A stretch of 23,976 nt of DNA from an uncultured Lachnospiraceae bacterium (GTDB lineage: Bacteria > Bacillota > Clostridia > Lachnospirales > Lachnospiraceae), in contig CAJUEY010000040.1 of NCBI GenBank assembly GCA_910585825.1, positions 1 to 23,976 of the forward strand, given 5' to 3'. Each line of letters starts with the position of its first letter. Within the stretch, counting starts at the first letter, position 1. The notes beneath the pieces are model-generated. The model made no database searches and was not told the DNA's origin. It saw only the letters and a list, made by a program, of their open reading frames with translations. Of the stretch, positions 1 to 8,781 are shown piece by piece. The position numbers were made by a program, and so were the translations under genes.

Positions 1-620
1 CCGATCTCCGCCAGCTTTCCCCGCAGCCGGGTCATATTCACGCTGAGGGTGTTGTCATCAATGTAAATCTGGTTGTCCCACAGGGCGTCAATCAGATCGG
101 CCCGAGAAACAATCTGTCCGGTATGAACCATCAGGCAAGCCAAAATTTGCAGTTCATTCCGGCTGAGTTCTATGGCTTTTCCGCCGGACGACACAACCCC
201 TTTTGTCAGGCTCAGTCGCAGTTCACCGGCCTCCAGTAAATCAGCCTGTTCCGGTCCGCCGCCGCTCCGGCGTAGAACGGCCTTGATCCGGGCCAGCAGA
301 ACGGGAACACTGTATGGCTTGGTGATGTAGTCGTCCCCGCCCAGGCTCAGCGCCCGTACCTCATCCGCACCCGCATCCCGGCTGGTAACAAAAATTACTG
401 GCGCAGGAACGGCCTTCCGCAATGCGGCGCACAGAGAGAAACCATCTTTACCGGGAAGTCCAATATCCAAAAGGATAAGGTTTGGGTGTTCCTGCGCTGC
501 TTGCGCGGGTATATCTGTAAACCTCTTAATTACCAGAGTTGTATACCCCTCGTTTTCCAGGAGCAGCGCCAACTCTTCCCGAATGGCTGGGTCATCCTCG
601 ATTATCATAATTTTGGGCAT
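1..620 (-). CDS. OmpR-family response regulator, C-terminus beyond left edge
   Basis: DNA-binding response regulator of a two-component system; 206 codons are visible and the C-terminal end lies outside the window. The receiver domain (about residues 1-120) shows the acidic pair D9/D10, the phospho-acceptor D52 in LILLDIGLPG, the FVTSRD switch segment and the conserved lysine in YITKPY. From about residue 135 a winged-helix output domain begins, with the typical SRADLIDALW and NTLSVNMTRLRGKL segments. The FVTSRD pattern and short linker resemble the BceR/GraR/VanR-like regulators often linked to envelope stress or antibiotic response, but the target is not visible. A partner kinase would be expected further left. 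Start ATG at 618-620 follows a GCAGGAGGAATGGT leader. The gene is visibly richer in G and C than the housekeeping block, which suggests a different origin. Confidence 0.93.
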   Translation of the reverse strand, partial: MPKIMIIEDDPAIREELALLLENEGYTTLVIKRFTDIPAQAAQEHPNLILLDIGLPGKDGFSLCAALRKAVPAPVIFVTSRDAGADEVRALSLGGDDYITKPYSVPVLLARIKAVLRRSGGGPEQADLLEAGELRLSLTKGVVSSGGKAIELSRNELQILACLMVHTGQIVSRADLIDALWDNQIYIDDNTLSVNMTRLRGKLAEI

Positions 621-646
621 ACCATTCCTCCTGCTATTTTATTTAC

Positions 647-675
647 ATTTTAGCACAGGAAAGGCAGATGATCAA
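647..675 (-). promoter_or_regulatory. Probable SigA promoter of the response regulator
   Basis: Reading the minus strand, TTGATC (670-675) and TAAAAT (647-652) are separated by 17 bases, and a TGn extended -10 precedes TAAAAT. The predicted transcript starts a little upstream of the AGGAGG before the ATG at 620. Assigned by inspection only. Confidence 0.5.
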
Positions 676-796
676 TTATGGACAGGAACAAAGCCATTCG
701 CGGAGGAATTGGCAGGTAAATGCGAGTGCAGCAACAGCCATATCGGTCAATCAGTACCACCGGCTTAGCGCAACATCATAAACTTAAGAAAAATCT

Positions 797-822
797 AAAG
801 GAATCTGTCAACAGGTTCCTTT
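797..822. terminator. Hairpin, possible intrinsic terminator
   Basis: An 11-bp stem (AAAGGAATCTG with CAGGTTCCTTT, one T-G wobble) has a 4-base loop. It is followed on the plus strand by TCTTTATG and on the minus strand by AGATTTTTC, so it could stop transcripts in either direction. It sits just before the transposase remnant, and no convincing gene ends into it. Confidence 0.4.
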
Positions 823-826
823 CTTT

Positions 827-1347
827 ATGTTAGAATACAGACAGGGGGTGCATATGGATAAATCTTACAAAAGAAGATTTCAAAAGTTTTCCGAATCATT
901 ATCGGATCCGGAACGGTATGAACATATGAAAAAGAAAGGAAAAACGACAGTAGGAATCTCAAGATCAACGCTTCCTTCCGAAAATGAACTTGCACTGGTG
1001 ACAGACCTTCCGGATACGATTGCAGCAGAAGAATTAGCAGGTTTATATTACCGGAGATGGGAAATTGAAAAGAAATACCATACCTTAAAAAATAAAATTT
1101 GAGAGCGTGACAGGGAAATAAATATCCCATGCATACGAATGAAAATACAGCGGTTGGTCTTTTCAAAGAGACTGTGCCGAAGATCCTTCTGGAACGGGAA
1201 GAGAAGAAACGCATCCAAAAACTGAACGAACGGCAGGCAGAACTGGAACGCTGTGTTGTGTCAAAAAGAGAACGGCCAAGTAAAGAACGCAGAAAAAATA
1301 TTTCCAATAAATATAAAAATAATGAAAAGAGCATTTTTCAATTTTAA
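827..1347 (+). pseudogene. IS4-family transposase remnant
   Basis: Decayed DDE transposase. The first readable piece (827-1102) contains LVTDLPDTIAAEELAGLYYR followed by a stretch that fits the IS4 Y-x2-R-x3-E-x6-K signature exactly, so the catalytic Glu is retained. It then hits a TGA at 1100-1102. The expected continuation ESVTGK is readable one frame over, from 1101. The C-terminal tail resumes in a third frame at about 1135-1347, with NTAVGLFKETVPKILLE and the basic SNKYKNN end typical of this group. The first two Asp-bearing regions and a segment between the E region and the tail are missing, so this is a multiply deleted relic and not active. No terminal inverted repeats or target duplication were identified. 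Confidence 0.8.
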
Positions 1348-1415
1348 TTTGCACTGTTGTAATAAAACTTCCTGTCCGTTCTGTATTCAAATAAAGCAAA
1401 AACTCAATTCTCGTC

Positions 1416-1630
1416 TTATCCTGAATCAAAACAAGTTGATGCGAAAACTCCCTGCAATTTCCAATAACTCAGGCTCTTTCCTGACACGCGGATATAAGTT
1501 CCCATTTCTTTACCCTTTGCCGTAAGATAGTATGGTCGCTGACTGCCCGGCATGATATGAACGACAATCACAACTTTTTCCTCAACTGCCGTTTGCAAAT
1601 GCAACTACAGTTTTCATTTACAAATATTTT
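1416..1630 (-). pseudogene. AlbA_2/AAA_4 (Schlafen-like) gene fragment
   Basis: Reading the minus strand from about 1629, KYL, a TAA, then MKTVVAFANGS and a TGA match the start of an AlbA_2 domain (usual pattern KTVVAFANGxGG). After a frame change, VEEKVVIVVHIMPGSQRPYY and the following GKEMGTYIRVSG match the later strand region of the same domain, where the usual motif is PYYLK..G...GTYIRVG. About 50 residues normally found between these two motifs are absent. The AAA_4 and helix-turn-helix parts of the family are not found here. This is inferred from remembered family motifs; a profile search with Pfam AlbA_2 on the frameshift-corrected translation would settle it. Confidence 0.5.
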
Positions 1631-1653
1631 TATTCCTCCCTATACCGGGCAGC

Positions 1654-1705
1654 AAAAGAAGAGCGATCTTCCAGCAAATAAAACTGCCAAAAGCTCACTC
1701 TTCTT
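1654..1705 (-). terminator. Probable terminator after spoIVB
   Basis: On the minus strand AAGAAGAGTGA pairs with TCGCTCTTCTT (11 bp, one G-U) across a loop of about 28 bases, followed by a short T run. It begins about 20 bases past the spoIVB stop. The loop is long and the T tract short, so it may be a weak terminator. Confidence 0.45.
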
Positions 1706-1725
1706 TTTCTCGTATGCTACCCTTG

Positions 1726-2958
1726 TCAATGCTCCAGCATCTTTTCAATAAACACCCCGTATCCTTTCGTCGCATCCGATATAAACACATGGGTTACGGC
1801 GCCGATGATTTTTCCGTCCTGCAGAATCGGGCTGCCGCTCATTCCCTGTACGATTCCTCCCGTCTCGGATAAAAGCAGATCATCTGTCACATGAAATAAT
1901 ATTCCTTTATTTTCTTCTTTACAGTTTAAATCCACCTCATCAATATCAATTCGATACTGCTGCAGACTGCCGTCCAATGAAGAAAGAATGTATGCCTCTC
2001 CTGTGTGAATATCCTGTTTCATCCCCACTTCCACATAAGCATCTTCCATTTCTTCCGGCATTTTATTTAAGGTTCCGTTGATTCCGGTAGGCGTATTTTC
2101 TTCAATGTTTCCAAGACAGTTTTCTTCTTTGTAATTGATTACGCCGGTCAGTTCTCCGGGAGAACCGTCTTTTCCTTTGACGATTCCCACAATATCAGTA
2201 TCATAAACTTTTCCTTCTGCAAGGCGGATCATCGTTCCGGTATCTCCGTCACTCACCGGATGCCCCAAAGCTCCATATTTTAGATCCTGACAGATATAAG
2301 TAAGCGTCCCTACTCCCGCCATGTCGTCTCTTACCCAGATTCCCAGCTTATAGGAATTGTCCTGCAGTAATACCGGCTTGATTTTTAATTCTATGGTTTT
2401 TTCTTCCCTCAGAATTTTAAGTACTACTGCTTTTCCTCCTGATGCATTGACCAACTCCACCAGTTCTTCTTTTCTGGAAACTGTTTTTCCGTTTACTGAA
2501 AGAATATAATCTCCGCTTTGTACAATCTGGTCTGCCGGTTCGTAAACCAGTCCGTCTGACGCTGTTACTTTTCCGGTTCCTATGATCAAAATTCCCTTTG
2601 TCTTAGTATAAATTCCTATGGGGATTCCGGAAGGCATCACATAGCGTTTTTCCACAACATGAACGGCTACCTCTTTCACTGGAATTAAATTCAAAAATTT
2701 ACAGGACACCTGATAGTCCTGATTTAAATTTACGTTTTGATTTAATTTTACAGAATTATTCCGAAAAACCGACAGGCTCTTTTCTGTTTTTTCCACTGTA
2801 ACAGGAAGGGAAAAATGAATCTCTTCCTCGTTTCCCTGTATGGCATATATTTCATCTGGTATGGAATCATACAGCAGTTCTGCCGCAAATATCAGCAAAT
2901 ATACAAAAGCTGCCAGAAAAAACCGCTTTCTGTACTTTTGAAATTTATGATAGATCAT
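1726..2958 (-). CDS. spoIVB: SpoIVB sporulation serine peptidase
   Basis: In spore formers SpoIVB is made in the forespore, crosses into the intermembrane space, self-cleaves and cuts SpoIVFA, releasing SpoIVFB to process pro-SigK. This 410-aa protein has an N-terminal membrane anchor (about residues 12-30), a PDZ domain (about 110-200) and a C-terminal SpoIVB peptidase domain. The triad can be placed: His233 in ALGHPVSDGDTG, Asp359 in VTDDLLL and Ser374 in GMSGSP. The 15-residue Asp-Ser spacing is the same as I recall for the Bacillus subtilis enzyme (His236, Asp363, Ser378). Start ATG follows AAAGGGG. It lies behind the recN terminator and so should have its own forespore promoter, but I could not pick one out confidently. 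The usual downstream neighbour spo0A is missing here. Confidence 0.96.
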   Translation of the reverse strand: MIYHKFQKYRKRFFLAAFVYLLIFAAELLYDSIPDEIYAIQGNEEEIHFSLPVTVEKTEKSLSVFRNNSVKLNQNVNLNQDYQVSCKFLNLIPVKEVAVHVVEKRYVMPSGIPIGIYTKTKGILIIGTGKVTASDGLVYEPADQIVQSGDYILSVNGKTVSRKEELVELVNASGGKAVVLKILREEKTIELKIKPVLLQDNSYKLGIWVRDDMAGVGTLTYICQDLKYGALGHPVSDGDTGTMIRLAEGKVYDTDIVGIVKGKDGSPGELTGVINYKEENCLGNIEENTPTGINGTLNKMPEEMEDAYVEVGMKQDIHTGEAYILSSLDGSLQQYRIDIDEVDLNCKEENKGILFHVTDDLLLSETGGIVQGMSGSPILQDGKIIGAVTHVFISDATKGYGVFIEKMLEH

Positions 2959-3031
2959 TGGATAAAACCCCTTTCTGCGATCCCTCCCGAAGGGCTTTTT
3001 TGACAGAAGATGCTTTCACATTCTCCTGCAT

Positions 3032-3063
3032 AAAAAAGAAGGATACGCTTTCACATATCCCTC
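3032..3063 (-). terminator. Terminator between recN and spoIVB
   Basis: On the minus strand GAGGGATA pairs with TATCCTTC (one G-U) around a 10-base loop and runs straight into TTTTTT. It starts about 18 bases after the recN stop, so it should end the nusB-recN transcript and separate it from the sporulation gene. Confidence 0.8.
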
Positions 3064-3080
3064 TTAGTATGTACGGTTTT

Positions 3081-4772
3081 TTACTGTTCACCCAATGATT
3101 TTTTTGTATTTGCTGCCAATTCTTTCATTTCTTTTGCATTTTCCAGTACGGTATCCGTAATCTTGACGCCGCCCAGCATTCTGGCAAGTTCATGAATGCT
3201 TTCTTTCCATTCCAAAGGACGTATGGTAGATATGGTCATTTCATTTGCCACGGATTTTTCAATCAGATAATGACTGTCCGCCATAGCTGCAATCTGGGGA
3301 AGATGTGTAATGCAGATAATCTGATGACTGTTTCCTAATGCGTTCATCTTCTCCGATACCATCTGCGCCGTTCTTCCACTGATTCCGGTGTCAATCTCGT
3401 CAAAAATCAGCGTTCCCACTGCATCTGTATCTGCCAGCACGGTCTTAATTGCCAGCATAATCCTGGAAAGCTCACCGCCGGAGGCAATTTTTTCCAGAGA
3501 TTTCTCAGGCTCTCCCGGATTGGCGGAAATTAAAAATTCTGCATCGTCGTATCCGTTTGCCGTATAGAAATCTGTTTTCTGAAACTTCATAGAAAAAGAA
3601 ACCTGCGGAAAATTCAAATCCTTTAACTCTTTTTTGATTGCCCCGGTCAATTCTACAGCGGCTTCCTGACGGATTTCAGACAGTTCTTTGGAATATTTTT
3701 CCACTTCTTTTTCTTTTATGGAAAACTCCTGTTTCAGATTTGCCAGATAGGCATCGTAATCGGAAAGTTTCTCTGCCCTTGCCTTTTTCTCTGCCAGGGA
3801 AGTCAAAATTTCTTCGATGGTTTTGCCGTATTTTGACTTCAAATGATTCACGAGATCTAAGCGTTTTTCTACTTCCGAAAACATCTCTTCGTCAAAAACC
3901 GTATCTGATATATATTCTGCGATTTCCCGGTTAAAATCATTCAAAAGATTGTCAATTTCCATTAACTGGTTTTCAAATCCTGCCAATGGTTCATCGTATT
4001 CTGACACGGATGACAATTCCCTCAGCGCATGGCTGATTTGCTCTGTTGCGGAATCAAAGCCTTCGGAAGTCTTTTCATAAACTTTTGATACAGCCTCCAT
4101 AATCTTCTGTCCGTTTAACAGACGTTTGTAATCCTGCTCTAACTGTTCGTCTTCTCCGGAAATCAGCTGCGCCTCTTCGATTTCTTTGATCTCATACTCC
4201 AAAAAAGAAAGCTCCCGTTCCCGTTCCGCTGTATCAAGGCTTGCTTCTTTCAATTCTGCTTTGATTTTTTGATATCCGTTGTAGACGCCTTTTAACTTTT
4301 CTTTTTCCTTCTGGAGACGATTTTTGGCATAAGCATCTAAAATATGCAAATGATTTTTTTTGCCTAACAGGGACTGATGTTCATGCTGTCCATGAATATC
4401 AATCAAAAGCCCCGCTACTTCTTTTACTTTGGAAACCGGAACGCTTTCTCCGTTGATCTTTGAAACACTTCTTCCATTCACGATTTTCCTGCTTAAAATC
4501 AGAGAATCCTCTTCTATGGAAATATCCATTTCTTCCAATATCTGTTTTATGCGTTCATTTTCAAGCGAAAAAGTCAGTTCCACCAGTCCAAATGGTGCGT
4601 TTTCTCTGATCATTTCTTTCGGCAGTTTTCCGCCCAATGCCAGATTCACAGAGCCAATGATAATCGACTTTCCCGCTCCTGTTTCTCCCGTCATAATGTT
4701 AAGTCCCGGCGTAAATTCCACTTCTGCCTCGTCAATCAGCGCCAGATTTTTCACATATAAGTTTTGTAACAT
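3081..4772 (-). CDS. recN: DNA repair protein RecN
   Basis: SMC-like ATPase acting early in double-strand break repair and recombination. The 563-aa length is normal for RecN. The N-terminal half-ATPase has Walker A GETGAGKS (residues 29-36). A long charged coiled-coil region covers roughly 150-380. The C-terminal half holds the ABC signature SGGELSR (from residue 431) and Walker B LIFDEIDTG (from 455), followed by the ITHLPQIAA switch-histidine segment. Start ATG follows AAGGAG. It lies 37 bases after argR, the conserved argR-recN order of Firmicutes, and ends the long minus-strand operon at a clear terminator. Confidence 0.97.
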   Translation of the reverse strand: MLQNLYVKNLALIDEAEVEFTPGLNIMTGETGAGKSIIIGSVNLALGGKLPKEMIRENAPFGLVELTFSLENERIKQILEEMDISIEEDSLILSRKIVNGRSVSKINGESVPVSKVKEVAGLLIDIHGQHEHQSLLGKKNHLHILDAYAKNRLQKEKEKLKGVYNGYQKIKAELKEASLDTAERERELSFLEYEIKEIEEAQLISGEDEQLEQDYKRLLNGQKIMEAVSKVYEKTSEGFDSATEQISHALRELSSVSEYDEPLAGFENQLMEIDNLLNDFNREIAEYISDTVFDEEMFSEVEKRLDLVNHLKSKYGKTIEEILTSLAEKKARAEKLSDYDAYLANLKQEFSIKEKEVEKYSKELSEIRQEAAVELTGAIKKELKDLNFPQVSFSMKFQKTDFYTANGYDDAEFLISANPGEPEKSLEKIASGGELSRIMLAIKTVLADTDAVGTLIFDEIDTGISGRTAQMVSEKMNALGNSHQIICITHLPQIAAMADSHYLIEKSVANEMTISTIRPLEWKESIHELARMLGGVKITDTVLENAKEMKELAANTKKSLGEQ

Positions 4773-4809
4773 ATATTCTCCTTATGGGTTTTTATAACTT
4801 TCAGTACCT

Positions 4810-5271
4810 TCACAGTGATTGATTCTCTATTATTTTTCTAAACCGCTCCATTAAAGTAACGGTGTCCTCCACTGTCCGAACGGCGCACATAACTGTATCA
4901 TCTCCCGCAATGCTGCCCACAATTTCATGACACTCCATAGAATCTAACGCCGCTGCAACTGCCATTGCCATACCGGGAACTGTCTTGACCACCAAAATGT
5001 TCTGAGCCATATCCATGGAAACAAATCCGTTTTGAAAAATACGGGTATATTTTTCAAGCAGATCTTTGGTGTTTTCTGCCAGTACGGCATATTTCTGCCT
5101 GCCGCTTTTCATAGCAACTTTGGTCAGTTTCAGCTCTCTGATATCCCTGGATACAGTAGCCTGGGTAACACAGAACCCTTCCCGGTTCAAATAATCCAAA
5201 AGTTCTTCCTGAGTTTCAATATCATTTTTTTGGATTAACTCTAAAATCTTTACATGTCTCTTTGATTTCAT
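4810..5271 (-). CDS. argR: Arginine repressor ArgR/AhrC
   Basis: Arginine-responsive repressor of arginine biosynthesis and activator of catabolism; works as a hexamer with L-arginine as co-repressor. At 153 aa it has full family length. The N-terminal winged helix contains QATVSRDIRELKL (residues 37-49; SRD at 41-43 is the family hallmark). The C-terminal oligomerisation and arginine-binding domain has GSIAGDDTVM, with the ligand-contacting Asp pair at 124-125. The ATG abuts the nadK stop with no gap (TAG directly followed by ATG), so translation is probably coupled. In this position ArgR is typically co-transcribed with recN. No ARG box was identified in the window. Confidence 0.96.
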   Translation of the reverse strand: MKSKRHVKILELIQKNDIETQEELLDYLNREGFCVTQATVSRDIRELKLTKVAMKSGRQKYAVLAENTKDLLEKYTRIFQNGFVSMDMAQNILVVKTVPGMAMAVAAALDSMECHEIVGSIAGDDTVMCAVRTVEDTVTLMERFRKIIENQSL

Positions 5272-6075
5272 CTAATAAACCTGCATCTTTCTTCTCAGTA
5301 TTTCCAAAAAACTAATTTTGCTCAATTTAATAATTCTGGCTCTTTGTCTGGAGGCGCAAATCGTAATGGAATCTCCCGGAGAAAGTTCTGCCGCCACTTC
5401 TCCGTCAAAATTCACATCTACCCGTTCTTCCCCCTGGGGTTGTCTGCTCCGCAGTTCAATGGTTACTTCATCATCTGCATCGATGACAATGCTCTTGGCA
5501 TTTAAGTCATGGGCATTGATTGGAGTAATCAGTATCATCCGCGCTTTGGGGTCCACAATCGGTCCGCCCGCCGACATACTGTATCCGGTGGAGCCGGTGG
5601 GCGTTGCAACGATAATGCCGTCTGCCCGATATGTATTCAAATACTCTCCATTGACAGAAACAATCAGCTCCACCAGCTGCAGCGCTCCTTTTCTGCAGAT
5701 CACAACATCATTTAAGGCCTTTTTGAAAAGTTTCGTCCCGCTTAACATCATTCGCTCTTCTATGATGTAATTGCCCCGCATCATTTCTTCAATTGCAGTG
5801 CAGATATGACTTTCTTCCAGTTCACACAGATAGCCCAGATGCCCTAAATTCACTCCGATCAGGGGAATGTCTTTTTCGGAGGCAATTCCCGCCGCACGAA
5901 TTAAAGTTCCGTCGCCGCCCAGTACAAAGATTCCTTCCGTAAAATCGGGAATCTCTTCCCCTTCCATGATCACATGACAGACTCCGCCTTTTAACTCAAT
6001 AAAAGATTTCATCTCATTGGTGACCTTTTTGTTCTTGTCTTTATAGGGATTTGTAATAATACAAAAATTTCTCAT
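5272..6075 (-). CDS. nadK: NAD kinase
   Basis: ATP-dependent phosphorylation of NAD to NADP, the only de novo source of NADP. The 267-aa protein has the diagnostic GGDGT motif (residues 53-57, catalytic Asp55), the NLGHLGYL segment, the NAD-binding TPTGSTGYSMSAGG stretch and a C-terminal NFDGE motif. Its ATG overlaps the tlyA stop by ATGA (6072-6075), indicating translational coupling, and its own stop abuts argR. The order tlyA-nadK-argR-recN is standard in clostridia. Confidence 0.97.
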   Translation of the reverse strand: MRNFCIITNPYKDKNKKVTNEMKSFIELKGGVCHVIMEGEEIPDFTEGIFVLGGDGTLIRAAGIASEKDIPLIGVNLGHLGYLCELEESHICTAIEEMMRGNYIIEERMMLSGTKLFKKALNDVVICRKGALQLVELIVSVNGEYLNTYRADGIIVATPTGSTGYSMSAGGPIVDPKARMILITPINAHDLNAKSIVIDADDEVTIELRSRQPQGEERVDVNFDGEVAAELSPGDSITICASRQRARIIKLSKISFLEILRRKMQVY

Positions 6076-6881
6076 GATTTTTTATCTAATGCGGCATGCG
6101 CTTCTTCCACTGTATTTTGAATCGTTACAGTTTCTGCCATGCTCCCTTCTTCGTCTTTTTTCATATAAATCAGATATTCGATGTTTCCTTCCGGTCCTTT
6201 GATCGGAGAAAATTCCAGATTTTTTATAGAAAATCCCAGTTCCATGGCATATTCTGCCACTTTTTCTATCACTTCTCTGTGGACTGCCTGATCCCGTACA
6301 ACTCCTTTTTTCCCTACTTTTTCTCTGCCCGCCTCAAACTGGGGCTTAATCAGACAGATGATTTCGCCGTTATCCTTTAAAAGTTCCCTTGCCGGGCCTA
6401 ATACCTTGGTCAGAGAAATAAATGAAACATCTACCGATGCAAAATCCAGCCGGTCTGCAATATCAGAAGGGGTCACATAGCGGATATTCGTCTTTTCCAT
6501 ACAGACAACCCTTTCATCGCACCGCAGCTTCCATGCAAACTGCCCATATCCCACATCTACAGCATAGACTTTTTGAGCTCCGTTTTGCAGCATACAGTCG
6601 GTAAATCCGCCGGTAGAGGCTCCGATATCCATACAGATCTTATTCTCAAGGGAAATGTCAAAATGAGTCATTGCTTTTTCCAGTTTCAAACCGCCCCGGC
6701 TGACATATTTTAAGGTGTTTCCGTGAATTTCAATCCGGCAGTCTGTAGGAAACATACTGCCCGCCTTATCTTCTCTTTGATTGTCTACAAATACATTGCC
6801 TTCCATAATCATTGTCTTTGCTTTTTCTCTGGAAGGCGCCAGCTTTCGCTCCACTAATAATATATCCAAACGTTCTTTCAT
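6072..6881 (-). CDS. tlyA: TlyA-type rRNA 2'-O-methyltransferase
   Basis: SAM-dependent 2'-O-methyltransferase family that modifies a cytidine in rRNA; historically labelled hemolysin. The 269-aa protein begins with an S4 RNA-binding domain (about 1-62, RLDILLVERKLAPSREKA). An FtsJ/RrmJ-fold methyltransferase domain follows, with SAM motif I DIGASTGGFTDCML from residue 85. Candidate catalytic residues of the K-D-K-E type are K66 in SRGGLKL, the Asp in FASVDVSFISL and the Lys in CLIKPQFEAG. Start ATG follows AAGGGG. It overlaps nadK by ATGA. Clostridial TlyA members usually sit in exactly this operon; whether this copy methylates 16S, 23S or both cannot be read from the sequence. Confidence 0.94.
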   Translation of the reverse strand: MKERLDILLVERKLAPSREKAKTMIMEGNVFVDNQREDKAGSMFPTDCRIEIHGNTLKYVSRGGLKLEKAMTHFDISLENKICMDIGASTGGFTDCMLQNGAQKVYAVDVGYGQFAWKLRCDERVVCMEKTNIRYVTPSDIADRLDFASVDVSFISLTKVLGPARELLKDNGEIICLIKPQFEAGREKVGKKGVVRDQAVHREVIEKVAEYAMELGFSIKNLEFSPIKGPEGNIEYLIYMKKDEEGSMAETVTIQNTVEEAHAALDKKS

Positions 6882-6911
6882 TTGTCCCCTTATTTAAAAT
6901 ATACACAGCTG

Positions 6912-8771
6912 TTACACATATGTTTCTACAATCTGTTCCAATATAGAATCTGCATCAATCTTTAATTCTTTCCGCAGAATATCTACGTTGCCGTGTTCTA
7001 CATAGTCATCTGAAATTGCAATGTTAATTATAGGAATCTTTGTCTGCCGGGAATTAAAAAACTCCGTCACATGTTCTCCAAATCCGCCGATTTTTACATT
7101 TTCTTCTAATGTAACCAGCAGTTTATGCGTCTGGGACAGGCGTTTTAAGAGCTCCTGATCTAATGGCTTTGCAAATCTGGCATTCACAAGAGTCACCCGA
7201 TATCCCTGTTCTTTCAGCCTTTCTCTTACGGTTTCCGCTGTTTTTACCATGCTGCCAAGGGCAATCAGCGCAATCTGGCTTTCCTCATATAAAACTTCGC
7301 TTTTACCGTATATCACAGGCGCACGAAATTCCTTGAGCCCGTCATACGCCTCTCCCCTTGGATAACGGATTGCAATGGGAGAAGGAAAGTCCACTGCAAA
7401 CTTCATCATATCGGAAAGCTCCCATTTATTCTTCGGAGCCATAATGGTCATATTCGGAATGCAGGAGAGATAGGAAAGATCAAAAATACCCTGATGCGTC
7501 TCTCCGTCGCTGCCCACCAAACCCGCTCTGTCAATGGCAAATATAACAGGAAGATTTTGAATACAGACATCATGAAGAATCTGATCATATGCCCTTTGTA
7601 AAAAAGAAGAGTAGACTGCTACCACCGGCTTCAATCCAGCCGCCGCCAGCCCAGCCGCAAAAGTCACTGCATGTTCTTCTGCAATTCCTACATCGAAAAA
7701 CCGCTCCGGAAACATATTCCCGAAACGCTTCAGTCCGGTTCCATCTGCCATTGCCGCCGTCACCGCCGCCACACGCTCATTCCGATCGCCCAGCTTACGC
7801 ATAATCGTGGAAAACACATCCGTATAATTCGCTTTTGTACGTTTTTTCACCGGAAGTCCTGTTTCAATTACAAAAGGCTCTGTTCCGTGGAATCTGGCCG
7901 GATGACGTTCTGCGGGCAGATAGCCGTTTCCTTTTTTGGTAATTACATGGACAAGCACAGGGCCCTGATACTTGGCCGCCTCTTTTAAAACTTTGACCAT
8001 TGCCAGCGTATTGTGACCGTCTACAGGGCCTAAATACATAATTCCCATATTCTCAAACAGCATTCCGGAAACAAGGAGCTGCTTAATTCCGCTTTTTGTC
8101 TTACGGATACGCTCCACAATTCTGTCTCCGTATACCGGAATCTTACTGAGGGAATTGGCTACTCCTGTCTTAATCTCCTGATAAGATTCTGTAGTGCGCA
8201 GATAATTCAAATATTTGGAAAGACCGCCCACATTTTCGGAAATGGACATATTATTATCATTTAAAACAATGATAAAATTAGATCTGATCCGGGATGCATT
8301 ATTCAAAGCCTCATATGCCATTCCTCCGGTCAAAGCTCCGTCTCCGATCACAGAGACAACTTTATAATTTTCTCCCTTAATCTGCCTTGCCAGAGCATAG
8401 CCAAGCCCCGCCGATATAGACGTAGAACTGTGGCCCGTGTCAAAACAGTCGCAGTCACTTTCTTTTCTTTTGGGAAAACCGCTCATTCCCCCGTATTTCC
8501 GCAATTCATCAAATCCGGCTTTGCGTCCCGTCAGAATTTTATGGGTATAAGACTGATGCCCCACGTCCCATACAATTTTATCTTTGGGTAATTCAAATGC
8601 AAGATGAAGAGCCATTGTCAACTCTACTACACCTAAATTAGACGCCAGATGACCTCCGGAAACAGATATTTTTTGAATCAGAAATTCCCGGATCTCATCT
8701 GCCAAAATAGGCAGCTCCTCCCGATTCAATAACCGGATGTCATTCTCCTGCTTTATCTTATCTAATACCAT
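6912..8771 (-). CDS. dxs: 1-deoxy-D-xylulose-5-phosphate synthase
   Basis: Thiamine diphosphate enzyme condensing pyruvate and glyceraldehyde 3-phosphate to DXP, the first step of the MEP isoprenoid pathway. At 619 aa it has full length. Visible landmarks: VGHQSYTHKILTGRK (from residue 70), the ThDP-binding GDGALTGG (143-150) through NDNNMSIS (171-178), the catalytic Glu region GIAEEHAVTFAAG (E365/E366/H367), and IDRAGLVGSDGETHQG in the pyrimidine-binding domain. A transketolase C-terminal domain follows. Start ATG follows GAGGTG. It sits 10 bases after ispA, so precursor supply and chain elongation are co-expressed. Confidence 0.97.
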   Translation of the reverse strand: MVLDKIKQENDIRLLNREELPILADEIREFLIQKISVSGGHLASNLGVVELTMALHLAFELPKDKIVWDVGHQSYTHKILTGRKAGFDELRKYGGMSGFPKRKESDCDCFDTGHSSTSISAGLGYALARQIKGENYKVVSVIGDGALTGGMAYEALNNASRIRSNFIIVLNDNNMSISENVGGLSKYLNYLRTTESYQEIKTGVANSLSKIPVYGDRIVERIRKTKSGIKQLLVSGMLFENMGIMYLGPVDGHNTLAMVKVLKEAAKYQGPVLVHVITKKGNGYLPAERHPARFHGTEPFVIETGLPVKKRTKANYTDVFSTIMRKLGDRNERVAAVTAAMADGTGLKRFGNMFPERFFDVGIAEEHAVTFAAGLAAAGLKPVVAVYSSFLQRAYDQILHDVCIQNLPVIFAIDRAGLVGSDGETHQGIFDLSYLSCIPNMTIMAPKNKWELSDMMKFAVDFPSPIAIRYPRGEAYDGLKEFRAPVIYGKSEVLYEESQIALIALGSMVKTAETVRERLKEQGYRVTLVNARFAKPLDQELLKRLSQTHKLLVTLEENVKIGGFGEHVTEFFNSRQTKIPIINIAISDDYVEHGNVDILRKELKIDADSILEQIVETYV

Positions 8772-8781
8772 AACGGCACCT

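Noticed and set aside
668..781. 37-aa plus-strand frame MINYGQEQSHSRRNWQ... with an AGGAAAGG before its ATG, followed by the hairpin at 797-822
   Set aside because: Its start overlaps the -35 of the response regulator promoter on the other strand, no family is recognised and the apparent ribosome binding site may be coincidental.
2980..3003. CCCT/AGGG mini-hairpin followed by CTTTTTT on the plus strand, upstream of spoIVB
   Set aside because: A 4-bp stem is too short and no plus-strand gene ends there.
2959..3031. Forespore SigG/SigF promoter before spoIVB
   Set aside because: Expected from biology, but no pair of -35/-10 elements with right spacing was convincing by eye.
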